From the NCBI GenBank assembly GCA_022616535.1, contig JAKEEM010000055.1, positions 1-64,000 of the forward strand: 64,000 bases of DNA, read 5' to 3'. The notes under the pieces are model-generated. The model did not search any database and was not told the DNA's origin. It worked only from the letters and a program-made list of their open reading frames with translations. Shown one piece after another: positions 25,805 to 33,231 of the stretch (position 1 is the stretch's first letter; each line of letters starts with the position of its first letter). Source of the stretch: Chlorobiota bacterium (GTDB lineage Bacteria > Bacteroidota > Ignavibacteria > Tepidaquicellales > OLB5). A program made the position numbers and the translations under genes.

Positions 25805-25830
25805 TTTTTTATTTTCTTTTTATTAAAGTT
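25436..25830 (-). repeat. Duplicated lipoprotein block, copy 1
   Basis: The similarity to 26389-26786 runs past the lipoprotein start into the preceding gene end. The stretch with ATTTTCTTTTTATTAAAGTT is shared, so the last codons of the HEPN-like gene and of the 82-residue membrane gene come from the same duplicated DNA. A segmental duplication, not two separate acquisitions, is the simplest reading. Confidence 0.7.
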
Positions 25831-26274
25831 TCTCAATAGTGCTTCTAAAAAAGGTTTCAATTCCTTATACAATTGATTAAACTCTTTATATTTTTTTTCA
25901 AAGTCTATACCTTTAATACTCTCAATTTCCTTGACAGCTTTAACGTATCCAGACTTAAAGTTTTTGGGATTAACTACAACCCATTTCTTACCATCATAAA
26001 TATGAATATTATGGTTATGAGCAAAAATATTTCTAATACGGTTTAATTGTATAAGTTTTTCTCCGACTTTATTATCAATTTTGTCCGGAAAGGTTTTTTT
26101 TAGTATATTGAGTTTTAAACCAAAATTAAAATACTCATCCTGTAAAACCTCCAAAAGAAAATCTACCTTTGCGTGTCCAAAGTAATGACACGTTATTGCT
26201 AAACTAATTTGAGATTCTATAACTATTGTCTTTTCAATAACCTCCGCTCTATATTTAGAAATTTTTGTTTTCAA
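25801..26274 (-). CDS. HEPN-like protein (MltR/DUF4145-type look)
   Basis: 157 residues, mostly helical. NRIRNIFAHNH carries the Rx4H motif (R81, N82, H86) of HEPN RNases, preceded by FGLKLNILKKTF, which resembles the MltR-type arrangement. Many HEPN proteins are toxins or defence RNases, but some are only structural. No obvious antitoxin partner (MNT) is beside it. Starts with TTG at 26274; a nearly repeated 23-bp stretch precedes it. Sits inside a duplicated lipoprotein block. Confidence 0.65.
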   Translation of the reverse strand: MKTKISKYRAEVIEKTIVIESQISLAITCHYFGHAKVDFLLEVLQDEYFNFGLKLNILKKTFPDKIDNKVGEKLIQLNRIRNIFAHNHNIHIYDGKKWVVVNPKNFKSGYVKAVKEIESIKGIDFEKKYKEFNQLYKELKPFLEALLRNFNKKKIKK

Positions 26275-26388
26275 AATTCAGATATTTTTGCTTTCAAGTT
26301 TAAAAAAAGTTAATAAATGTTAAGTTTTCTTACGATATAAAAAAGGAATTTTCCCGGTAACCTTAAAACATAGATATATAATATGAAT

Positions 26389-26757
26389 TTACTTAGGGAC
26401 TACATACATTGGCAATCTGTCGCCAACATATTCAAACTGCCCCGTTGTATCAACCATAAAATAAACTGTATTTCTAACCATTCCTCCAAGACTGTTTTTT
26501 GCACCATAATCTAACTCATACGCAAGAGGATAGTATTTATAATCATAACCAGTATATTTTTCCTTTATTTTTTTGTAATCCTCATAGTTAGTATGTATAA
26601 TTTTCCAACCGTAAGTTTTATATGAATCAGGGTCTTTCAAATTTTCCCTTAAATATCTTTCGCATTTATCTTTCATTTTATCCTCAAAGGTTATCTCTGC
26701 CTCTTTTTCTTTGCAACCGATAAATAAAACCGTGATTGTGAGTAGAAGTAACTTCAT
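26389..26757 (-). CDS. Element lipoprotein, copy 2
   Basis: 122 residues, same length as copy 1 and alike throughout: identical first 14 residues, FIGC lipobox, FEDKMKDKCE, LKDPDSYKTYGWK, GGMVRNTVYFMVDTTGQFEYVG. The middle differs most (KYTGYDYKYYP against LNFDLFPFYP). It follows the small membrane gene by four bases on the minus strand and is probably in the same operon. Confidence 0.8.
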   Translation of the reverse strand: MKLLLLTITVLFIGCKEKEAEITFEDKMKDKCERYLRENLKDPDSYKTYGWKIIHTNYEDYKKIKEKYTGYDYKYYPLAYELDYGAKNSLGGMVRNTVYFMVDTTGQFEYVGDRLPMYVVPK

Positions 26758-26761
26758 TTTT

Positions 26762-27010
26762 TTATTTTCTTTTTATTAAAGTTTCTTTTTGGCTTTTCTT
26801 TCCTCTTCTAATATTTAACTTCTTTTCTTTTCTAATAAACATAAATATAACTATGGCTATTGTGCTTACCCAAGAAAAAACTATTGTAAAAGTATCGTGA
26901 ATAGTTTCAAATTGATAACCACCATTAATGAAAGTCCACAATACACCCAATAAGTTATTCATAAGCAAAACTGTTAAAACAGGTTTAAGCGGTAAATCAA
27001 ACTCGTCCAA
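26762..27010 (-). CDS. Small two-helix membrane protein, unknown
   Basis: 82 residues with helices at about 10-28 and 40-60 and a strongly basic tail. Starts at TTG 27010, which overlaps the end of the upstream 65-codon frame by 14 bases. No family recognised. Probably the second gene of a minus-strand operon with the lipoprotein. Confidence 0.55.
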   Translation of the reverse strand: MDEFDLPLKPVLTVLLMNNLLGVLWTFINGGYQFETIHDTFTIVFSWVSTIAIVIFMFIRKEKKLNIRRGKKSQKETLIKRK

Positions 27011-27194
27011 TAATCCAATTTAATATTGCAAAAGGGAAGATTAATCCTCCTACAAAAAAAACAACTGGAATTGTTATCCAATAAAATATCGTGCCATAAT
27101 CAAAAAGTTGTAGTAAAAAACTACTTGCTAACCATACAATAACAGATAAAATCCAATAGGCAGGTAGAAGTATAATCCATTTAAATGTGTTGAT
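26997..27194 (-). CDS. Small membrane protein with no standard start codon
   Basis: A 65-codon frame with two long hydrophobic helices (WIILLPAYWILSVIVWLAS and ITIPVVFFVGGLIFPFAIL). AGGAGG at 27204-27209 sits nine bases before an ATC at 27192-27194, and the frame has no ATG, GTG or TTG in its 5' part. Possibly ATC initiation, or a decayed or misread start near a run of seven As. The frame overlaps the 82-residue gene. Confidence 0.45.
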   Translation of the reverse strand: MNTFKWIILLPAYWILSVIVWLASSFLLQLFDYGTIFYWITIPVVFFVGGLIFPFAILNWIIGRV

Positions 27195-27280
27195 TTTTTT
27201 ATGCCTCCTAAATATTAATATAAGTAAAAATTGAAATTTAATCTATTATCAATTGCATTACATAGAATTAGGAAATTCGT

Positions 27281-27288
27281 TATATTTG
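27281..27288 (+). promoter_or_regulatory. Promoter -7 box facing the right end of the element
   Basis: TATATTTG matches the consensus; the upstream part is weak (TTA at 27258-27260 where TTG is expected). It points toward the folded RNA at 27337-27393 and, beyond that, the intact tRNA gene. Confidence 0.4.
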
Positions 27289-27292
27289 TGTA

Positions 27293-27402
27293 TAAAACTT
27301 TTAAATTTGGGAAAAAAATAAAGTTTTAGCTTATACAAGCCCGTTAAGGTTAAAAAGGGTTATCCCAAACCTGAAAGTTTCCTTAATGGGTTTTGTATTT
27401 TA
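27293..27402 (+). ncRNA. Candidate structured RNA with a three-way junction
   Basis: P1 is a 13-pair stem: AAGCCCGTTAAGG (27337-27349) with CCTTAATGGGTTT (27381-27393), two of them G-U. It encloses two small hairpins, GGG-TTAT-CCC (27357-27366) and AAAC...GTTT (27367-27380). A T-rich tail follows P1, and a promoter box lies upstream. No Rfam family was recognised. Confidence 0.45.
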
Positions 27403-27414
27403 AAGGTAGCTCAA

Positions 27415-27480
27415 AATAGTAGGGTATGGATTTCACACCTAATTGCATACCTTAATAGTGTTTGAAGTGAGTCTAAATAG
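27415..27480 (+). promoter_or_regulatory. Possible integrase arm-type sites, right end
   Basis: AATAGT at 27415-27420 and 27453-27458 and AATAGC at 27475-27480, opposite in orientation to the pair at the left end (21691-21707). No gene is visible in 27403-27494. Confidence 0.35.
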
Positions 27481-27494
27481 CAGTGAAACAGCTT

Positions 27495-27560
27495 AAATTA
27501 TTACGCCCTCGTAGCTCAGCTGGATAGAGCAGCAGTTTCCTAAACCGTTGGTCGGAGGTT
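27495..27560 (+). repeat. Right attachment repeat (attR)
   Basis: Matches 21575-21640 at 65 of 66 positions. It forms the 5' part of the complete tRNA gene, joined to the original 3' part, which follows at 27561. Confidence 0.9.
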
Positions 27561-27578
27561 CGACTCCTCTCGAGGGTA
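27505..27578 (+). tRNA. tRNA-Arg (anticodon CCU)
   Basis: 74 nt. Acceptor GCCCTCG/CGAGGGT (one G-U), D-stem GCTC/GAGC, anticodon loop TTCCTAA giving CCU, T-arm GGAGG-TTCGACT-CCTCT, discriminator A. No CCA is encoded. The anticodon stem GCAGT/ACCGT has an A-C mismatch at pair 29-41, while the truncated left copy has G and would pair. The gene is the integration site of the element. Confidence 0.93.
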
Positions 27579-27602
27579 CAGAAGCATAATGTCAAAGCTC
27601 AA

Positions 27603-28346
27603 ATGCCAAATAAATTCGAAGGAAAAGCTGCGCTTGTAACGGGTGGAGTGAGGCGGCTCGGAAGGCAAATATCATATTTTCTTGCTAGTGAAGGATACAA
27701 TCTTGCTTTGATTTATAACTCAAGTCCAAAAGATGATTTAAAAAAAACTTCCGATTATCTTAAGTCAAGAAAAATTAAGTTTAAATTTTATAAATGTGAC
27801 TTAAGAAATGCGGCTCAAATTAAAAACACAATAAACAAAATAGGAAAAGATTTTAAAAAGCTTGATATATTAGTTAATAACGCGGGAGTGATTAACAAAG
27901 TTGGTTTTGAAGAAATTACTCCGCTTCTTTTTGATAACACAGTTGCAGTAAATTTAAGAGCGCCGCTTTTTATAACTCAACATTCGTTAAAGTATCTGAG
28001 GAAATCACCTAATCCCCTGATTATAAACATAACATCACTAGGCGGATTGCAGAACTGGAGCGGGTTCATACCCTACAGTCTTTCAAAAACCGGTTTGGTT
28101 AAACTTACATATCTTCTTGCCAGAAAGCTTGCTCCAAAGATACGTGTAAACGCAATTGCACCGGGAACAATAATAATTAAGGGTGAGGAAAAAGGAACCC
28201 CCGGTAAAATTGATGTAAAAAAAATTCCTTTGAAAAGATACGGTTCGCCAAAAGATATAATTGAAGCTGTTAGATTTTTAATTAACTGTAAATATTTAAC
28301 CGGGCACGTGATTGCCGTTGACGGCGGAAGGCTGTTGAATAACTGA
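27603..28346 (+). CDS. Short-chain dehydrogenase/reductase
   Basis: 247 residues. TGGVRRLGRQI is the cofactor-binding loop, here with the R-x-G form seen in pteridine-reductase-like members; LVNNAGVI, NITSLGG (Ser) and YSLSKTG (Tyr and Lys) complete the active site. The Arg in the loop favours NADPH. Substrate unknown; a dihydropteridine or FolM-like role is possible. The stop overlaps the next start by one base (TGATG). Confidence 0.88.
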   Translation: MPNKFEGKAALVTGGVRRLGRQISYFLASEGYNLALIYNSSPKDDLKKTSDYLKSRKIKFKFYKCDLRNAAQIKNTINKIGKDFKKLDILVNNAGVINKVGFEEITPLLFDNTVAVNLRAPLFITQHSLKYLRKSPNPLIINITSLGGLQNWSGFIPYSLSKTGLVKLTYLLARKLAPKIRVNAIAPGTIIIKGEEKGTPGKIDVKKIPLKRYGSPKDIIEAVRFLINCKYLTGHVIAVDGGRLLNN

Positions 28347-29176
28347 TGGCTTTAAATAAAGCTCCCAAAGCATACAGTAATGAGAAGTTCTTAAACAGTC
28401 CCGCGGCAAGGACTCTAAGGATTCTGGCTGAATACCAGGAGCCTCAGGCGAGGTTCAAAGAGCAGAAGATACGCGATACTGTGGTTTTTTACGGCTCTGC
28501 AAGAATAATCTCAAAAAAAGAGGCAAATAAAAAAATAAGTGCACTTAAAAAATTTAAAAACCCGTCAAAACAAAGAATTGAGGAAGCAAATACTGCCTTG
28601 GAAATGTCCAGATACTACGAGGAGACTGTTGAGCTTTCGCGTCTGCTAACGGAGTGGTCGCTTAAGCAGGACCCTGGGTATAGGTTCGTAGTTTGCTCCG
28701 GCGGGGGACCTGGCATTATGGAGGCGTCAAACCTCGGTGCTAAAAAAGCAGGAGGGAAGTCGATAGGTTTTAACATCAGCCTGCCACACGAACAGGCGCC
28801 GAATCAATTTATTACCCCCTCGCTGAATTTTGAATTTCACTACTTCTTCATGCGAAAGTTCTGGTTTGCCTACCTTGCGAAGGCGCTTGTAATTATGCCC
28901 GGCGGCTACGGGACTCTTGACGAATTGTTCGAGCTGCTGACTCTTGTTCAGACTCAAAAAATCAGGAAAAAAATGCCCGTTGTTATTCATGACAAAAATT
29001 TTTGGGATAGAGTTTTAAATTTTGAAGAGCTGTTAAAGAAAAGACTTATAAGTAAAAAAGATTTGAAGCTGTTTTATATTTCCGAATCGGTCGAAGATGC
29101 GTTTCAATATCTTAAAACCGAGCTTAGAAAATATTACCTTCAAAAACCGGTTAGTTTATTTAACCAAAGGAGCTAA
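28346..29176 (+). CDS. LOG-family (TIGR00730-like) nucleotide hydrolase
   Basis: 276 residues. The family signature PGGYGTLDELFE follows a CSGGGPGIMEASNLGAKKAGG block. Members cut the N-glycosidic bond of nucleoside monophosphates; plant-type LOG proteins release cytokinins, and many bacterial ones were once named lysine decarboxylases. The N-terminal 80 residues are an extension beyond the core. yicC follows with its ATG right after the stop codon. Confidence 0.88.
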   Translation: MALNKAPKAYSNEKFLNSPAARTLRILAEYQEPQARFKEQKIRDTVVFYGSARIISKKEANKKISALKKFKNPSKQRIEEANTALEMSRYYEETVELSRLLTEWSLKQDPGYRFVVCSGGGPGIMEASNLGAKKAGGKSIGFNISLPHEQAPNQFITPSLNFEFHYFFMRKFWFAYLAKALVIMPGGYGTLDELFELLTLVQTQKIRKKMPVVIHDKNFWDRVLNFEELLKKRLISKKDLKLFYISESVEDAFQYLKTELRKYYLQKPVSLFNQRS

Positions 29177-30058
29177 ATGATAATCAGCATGACTGGTTTT
29201 GGAAAAGCTTCCAAGACCTCAAAAAAAATCGGTATTAAAATTGAACTAAGAAGCATAAACAGCAAATATCTTGAAATTGCTTCAAGACTTCCCGCTGCCT
29301 TCGCGGATAAAGAGCAGGAAATTAAGGAAACTATAAACCGAAGAATTACAAGAGGAAAGATTACTGTTTTAATTTCAATAGACGGAAGCGTTGAAAGTGC
29401 CGCCAATCTTCAGCTGCAGCCAAAAGCGATTAAAGATTATTACAAGCTCATAAGCGGAATTAAAAAAGCAGCGGGAATAAAAGAAGATATTAAAATAGAG
29501 CATATTTTAAAATTCTCGGAAATATTTAAAGCCCAGGAAAACGGCGATTTGGCTGCTTACTGGACTGATGTAAAAAAAGTCTTTCTCTCTGCATTGAATG
29601 ATTTGATGTTAATGAAAACCAAGGAAGGAAAAGTTCTTGAAAAGGATATTATGCAGAGGATAAATTCCATTGATAAAAAACTCGGTAGAATTGCAAAGCT
29701 TTCCAAAAAAAATATTAAGAACTCAAAGGATAAGATTACGGAAAAGGTAAACAATTTGATTTCAAGCATGCAAATAGAAATCGATAAAAACCGCCTTGAG
29801 TATGAGCTTGTTATGATTAGCGACCGTTTGGATATTACGGAGGAAGTTATACGTGCAAAATCCCACGTTGAATATTTTAGAAACAATGTGAAAGACTCCG
29901 AGCTTTCCGGACGAAGGCTGAATTTTCTGGTGCAGGAGATAAACAGGGAAATTAATACAATGGCTTCAAAATCAAACAGTTCGGAAATATCACAGTTTGT
30001 GGTTGAAATGAAGGAGGAACTTGAGAAAATTAAGGAACAATTACAGAATATTGAATGA
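29177..30058 (+). CDS. yicC: YicC-family endoribonuclease
   Basis: 293 residues. The N-terminal MTGFGKA with LRSINSKYLEI and the C-terminal block EVIRAKSHVEYFRNNV, GRRLNFLVQEINREINTMASKS are the family hallmarks. In Bacillus and E. coli, YicC proteins cut RNA. It is the first gene of the common yicC-gmk-rpoZ-coaBC order. Confidence 0.93.
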   Translation: MIISMTGFGKASKTSKKIGIKIELRSINSKYLEIASRLPAAFADKEQEIKETINRRITRGKITVLISIDGSVESAANLQLQPKAIKDYYKLISGIKKAAGIKEDIKIEHILKFSEIFKAQENGDLAAYWTDVKKVFLSALNDLMLMKTKEGKVLEKDIMQRINSIDKKLGRIAKLSKKNIKNSKDKITEKVNNLISSMQIEIDKNRLEYELVMISDRLDITEEVIRAKSHVEYFRNNVKDSELSGRRLNFLVQEINREINTMASKSNSSEISQFVVEMKEELEKIKEQLQNIE

Positions 30059-30110
30059 TTTTGGGCTTTCAAATCTTGCAAAATTTAACGATATTTGAGG
30101 TCTTTAAAAA

Positions 30111-30665
30111 ATGCTCTTTGTAATAAGCGCACCAAGCGGAGCCGGTAAGACAACAATAATTAAGGAACTATTTAAATTGCTTCCAGAGTTGGAATTTTCA
30201 GTTTCAGCTACAACGAGGAAAAAAAGGGATGGCGAGACAGATGGAAAAGATTATTACTTCATATCGCAAGATGATTTTAAAAAAAAGATAGATGGGGATG
30301 AATTTGTAGAGTATGAAGAAGTTTTCGGTAATTATTATGGAACCTTAAAGAGCGAAGTTGAACCTTGTCTTGGCAAAAACAGGCATTTAATTTTTGACGT
30401 TGATGTTAAGGGTGCATTAAGCTTAAAAAAACTTTATCCCGAAGCAGTAACGGTTTTTATTGATGTTACACTTGATGAATTGGTGGAAAGGCTTAAAACC
30501 AGGGGAACTGAGTCGAACGAAGAAATTGAGAAACGGATATCAAGGATTAAGGAAGAGCTCGAACAGAAGAAGCTTTTTGACTACATCGTTCCTAATCCCA
30601 GCAAGCCCAATGGACTTCAAAACGCTGTAAAAGAAGTTGAAAAAATAATAAATAAATATAAATAA
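30111..30665 (+). CDS. gmk: Guanylate kinase
   Basis: Converts GMP to GDP. 184 residues. The P-loop SAPSGAGKTTI is at residues 6-16; then SVSATTRKKRDGE, GKDYYFIS for GMP binding, YGTLKSEV, and RLKTRGTES in the lid. Normal length. Confidence 0.96.
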   Translation: MLFVISAPSGAGKTTIIKELFKLLPELEFSVSATTRKKRDGETDGKDYYFISQDDFKKKIDGDEFVEYEEVFGNYYGTLKSEVEPCLGKNRHLIFDVDVKGALSLKKLYPEAVTVFIDVTLDELVERLKTRGTESNEEIEKRISRIKEELEQKKLFDYIVPNPSKPNGLQNAVKEVEKIINKYK

Positions 30666-30693
30666 TATTAATTAATAAGGAGTAAATTAAAAT

Positions 30694-30990
30694 ATGCCGA
30701 TTGAACCCCTTGAAATAGAAGAAGTTGAATCCAAAGCGGGCAATATTTATGAAGCCGTTGTTGTTGCCTCAAAACGCGCAAGGCAGATTAACGACGAGCT
30801 TAAGCTTGAATATAACCAGCGCATAGAGCCGCTCGCCAAATCAGATGACGACGATGATACTGTTGTAAGCAAGGATAAGATGAACATCAGTGTTGATTTT
30901 GAGAAAAGAGTAAAGCCAACCGAGCAGGGACTGGATGAGCTTCTTTCCGATGAGCTTGAGTTCAGGGACAGGTCTGAAGAAATAGATTAA
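30694..30990 (+). CDS. rpoZ: RNA polymerase omega subunit
   Basis: 98 residues. The conserved helix is SKAGNIYEAVVVASKRARQIND, followed by an acidic tail longer than in E. coli. AAGGAG precedes the ATG. It helps assemble the beta' subunit. Its place between gmk and coaBC supports the call. Confidence 0.85.
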   Translation: MPIEPLEIEEVESKAGNIYEAVVVASKRARQINDELKLEYNQRIEPLAKSDDDDDTVVSKDKMNISVDFEKRVKPTEQGLDELLSDELEFRDRSEEID

Positions 30991-31015
30991 ATTCACTGAA
31001 CGACCGGCAGCTTGT

Positions 31016-31045
31016 GCCAATGTCTTTAATGCCAATGTCTTTAAT
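31016..31045. repeat. Perfect 15-bp tandem duplication at the coaBC start
   Basis: GCCAATGTCTTTAAT occurs twice in a row (31016-31030, 31031-31045). It repeats the start region in frame and gives several possible ATG codons. Confidence 0.9.
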
Positions 31046-32273
31046 AGGAAAAAAAATATTAATTGGTATCTCAGGAGGAATTGCTGCCTATAAAACATGT
31101 GAGCTTGTAAGGTTATTTAAAAAACAACAAGCCGAAGTGAGAGTCATTATGACACCTTCGGCTTTAAATTTTGTATCTCCGGTGACTCTTTCGGCTCTTT
31201 CGGGAAATAAGGTTTTAATTAACATGTTCCCCGATGTGAACCCTTCAAAAACAGAGAAAGTTGAATCATCAACTCAGCATATTTATCTGGGTATGTGGGG
31301 GGATGTTTTTGTAATTGCTCCCGCAACCGCAAACACAATTGCTAAAATGGTATACGGAATGGCTGATAATTTGCTGACCGCAACTGTACTGTCTTCACGG
31401 TGCCCTATAATTGTTTCCCCTGCAATGGACGAAGATATGTACCAGAACCAGATTACATCGCAAAACATTACAAAGCTTAACGAGTCTGGATTCTGGATAA
31501 TTGAGCCGGAAACTGGTGAGCTTGCAAGCGGGCTTTTTGGAACTGGCAGAATGCCGGAACCTGAGGTGATTTTCAAGTATGTTGAGGATTTTCTTAAAAA
31601 TTATAAACGTGATTTAAACGGAAAGAAGATTTTAATTACAGCAGGTCCCACTTATGAGCCGATTGACGACGTAAGGTATATCGGAAATTACTCCAGCGGC
31701 AAAATGGGATTCCAGCTTGCAAATGCAGCATCTCAGCGCGGGGCGGAAGTGACTTTAATTTCTGGTCCTGCAGCGATTGCAACCCCTCGTAACGTAAGCA
31801 GGCTTAATGTTAAAACATCCGATGAAATGTTTAATGCCGTGAAGAATAACTCGACTGGCAAGGATTATATAATTATGTCCGCAGCAGTTTCCGACTATAA
31901 ATCCAAAGAGTTCCATTCAGGTAAAATGAAGAAGTCCGGTAGTGGTTCATTTCTTATTGAAACATCTAAAACTGTTGATATCTTGGAATACCTCGGGAAA
32001 CATAAAAACGGTTCTAAACTGATTGGATTCGCACTTGAGACGGATAATGAAATTGAGTACGCTACGGAAAAGTTAAAGCAGAAAAATCTGGATATGATTG
32101 TTGTTAACAATCCAAAAGTCGAAGGCGCGGGATTCGGCACGGACACAAACGTAATTTCAATCATCGACAAAAATCTTAATGTTGCCTCTTACGAAAAAAT
32201 GACAAAATTCCAGGCAGCAAATGTAATTTTAGACAAAATGCAGGAATCTGCCTTGAGCGGAACCGAAAGGTGA
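31020..32273 (+). CDS. coaBC: Phosphopantothenoylcysteine decarboxylase/synthetase
   Basis: Coenzyme A synthesis, two steps. The N-terminal flavoprotein domain (about 10-180) has GISGGIAAYKT and the active-site PAMDEDMY segment. The C-terminal CoaB domain has GPTYEPIDDVRYIGNYSSGKMG, SAAVSDYK and IGFALETDN. Start is uncertain because of the tandem repeat: ATG 31020, 31029 or 31035 are all possible; 31035 gives the usual short N-terminus. Confidence 0.94.
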   Translation: MSLMPMSLIGKKILIGISGGIAAYKTCELVRLFKKQQAEVRVIMTPSALNFVSPVTLSALSGNKVLINMFPDVNPSKTEKVESSTQHIYLGMWGDVFVIAPATANTIAKMVYGMADNLLTATVLSSRCPIIVSPAMDEDMYQNQITSQNITKLNESGFWIIEPETGELASGLFGTGRMPEPEVIFKYVEDFLKNYKRDLNGKKILITAGPTYEPIDDVRYIGNYSSGKMGFQLANAASQRGAEVTLISGPAAIATPRNVSRLNVKTSDEMFNAVKNNSTGKDYIIMSAAVSDYKSKEFHSGKMKKSGSGSFLIETSKTVDILEYLGKHKNGSKLIGFALETDNEIEYATEKLKQKNLDMIVVNNPKVEGAGFGTDTNVISIIDKNLNVASYEKMTKFQAANVILDKMQESALSGTER

Positions 32274-33052
32274 TGGATAGCGGCAAGCTAAAAGAAATAA
32301 TCTCTCAAACCGAAAATTATATTCAAAACTTTAACAGATTCTATTCAGGCAGTCTTTATATTGAAGGTACAAATAAAGGTTCACTCCAAACCACCAAAGA
32401 ATTGAAATCATCCAAACCCAATAAAGAAGCGTTGAAGGAAGTCGATTTATTCGGCAATGAAACCATTAAAATGGAGGAGTGGGAATTTGCCGAATCCCTT
32501 GATGAGCTGAATTCAATGATTTGCAACTGTCAGAAATGCGCACTCGGAGCAACGCGGACTAACTTTGTATTCGGTGTCGGCAATCCAAAAGCTGATATAG
32601 TTGTAATCGGTGAAGCACCGGGCGCGGATGAAGATGCACAGGGTGAGCCGTTTGTAGGCAGGGCAGGGCAGTTATTAAATAAAATCCTTGAGGCAACGGG
32701 ATTTAAACGCGAGGATGTCTACATTTGTAATATACTGAAAAGCCGCCCGCCCGGAAACCGTAACCCATTGCCTGAAGAAATCGAAGCCTGCAAACCCTAT
32801 TTGGATAAACAGCTGAAATTGATAAATCCAAAGCTTATTTTGCTTTTGGGCAGAGTTGCCGCTGAGTCACTTTTGAAAACAAGGGAACCATTAAACAAGC
32901 TCCGAGGCAAGGTGCATAACTACAAGGGCTGGAAGGTTATGATTACATTTCACCCCGCCGCACTGCTTAGAAATCCCCACTGGAAACGTCCCACCTGGGA
33001 AGATATGCTGCAGTTCAAGGCTATTTACGAGGAAATGATTTCTTCGAAATAG
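32273..33052 (+). CDS. Family 4 uracil-DNA glycosylase
   Basis: 259 residues. Removes uracil from DNA. It has the 4Fe-4S-binding Cys (CNCQKC; later [14 protein letters not shown] and EAC), [22 protein letters not shown] and [10 protein letters not shown]. The first 80 residues are an extension that resembles the N-terminus of the phage SPO1 DNA polymerase-like group. ATG 32273 overlaps the coaBC stop (TGATG). Confidence 0.9.
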   Translation: MDSGKLKEIISQTENYIQNFNRFYSGSLYIEGTNKGSLQTTKELKSSKPNKEALKEVDLFGNETIKMEEWEFAESLDELNSMICNCQKCALGATRTNFVFGVGNPKADIVVIGEAPGADEDAQGEPFVGRAGQLLNKILEATGFKREDVYICNILKSRPPGNRNPLPEEIEACKPYLDKQLKLINPKLILLLGRVAAESLLKTREPLNKLRGKVHNYKGWKVMITFHPAALLRNPHWKRPTWEDMLQFKAIYEEMISSK

Positions 33053-33130
33053 ATAAATTTTCCTGAATTTCATCTAATTCACCTGACAGTTAGGCATTTT
33101 ATCATGCAAATTAAAGTTCAAAAAAAATTG

Positions 33131-33197
33131 TTTGATACCTACGGCACCATGTCATTTTTTGTTTTTTTTCTATAATTATTTGACACCTAAGGTGCCA
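33131..33197. repeat. Pair of 19-bp imperfect direct repeats with palindromes
   Basis: TTTGATACCTACGGCACCA (33131-33149) and TTTGACACCTAAGGTGCCA (33179-33197), 48 bp apart start to start. The second contains the palindrome CACCTAAGGTG. Likely protein-binding sites or repeat remnants; the surrounding 33053-33517 gap has no gene. Confidence 0.5.
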
Positions 33198-33231
33198 ACC
33201 AATCATTTAAAAGAACTTTTTTTAAAAAAAA

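Larger units (their letters stand above)
21575..27560. mobile_element. Integrative element in a tRNA-Arg(CCU) gene, 5.9 kb
   Basis: Bounded by 66-bp direct repeats (21575-21640 and 27495-27560, one mismatch) that cover the 5' part of a tRNA gene up to the T-loop. Inside are a tyrosine recombinase next to the left end, a ribbon-helix-helix regulator, an unknown protein, a family-A-polymerase-like protein, and five minus-strand cargo genes. No conjugation, capsid or transposase genes are seen. Several of its genes have strong AAAGGAGG-type ribosome-binding sites, unlike most host genes here. Confidence 0.88.
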
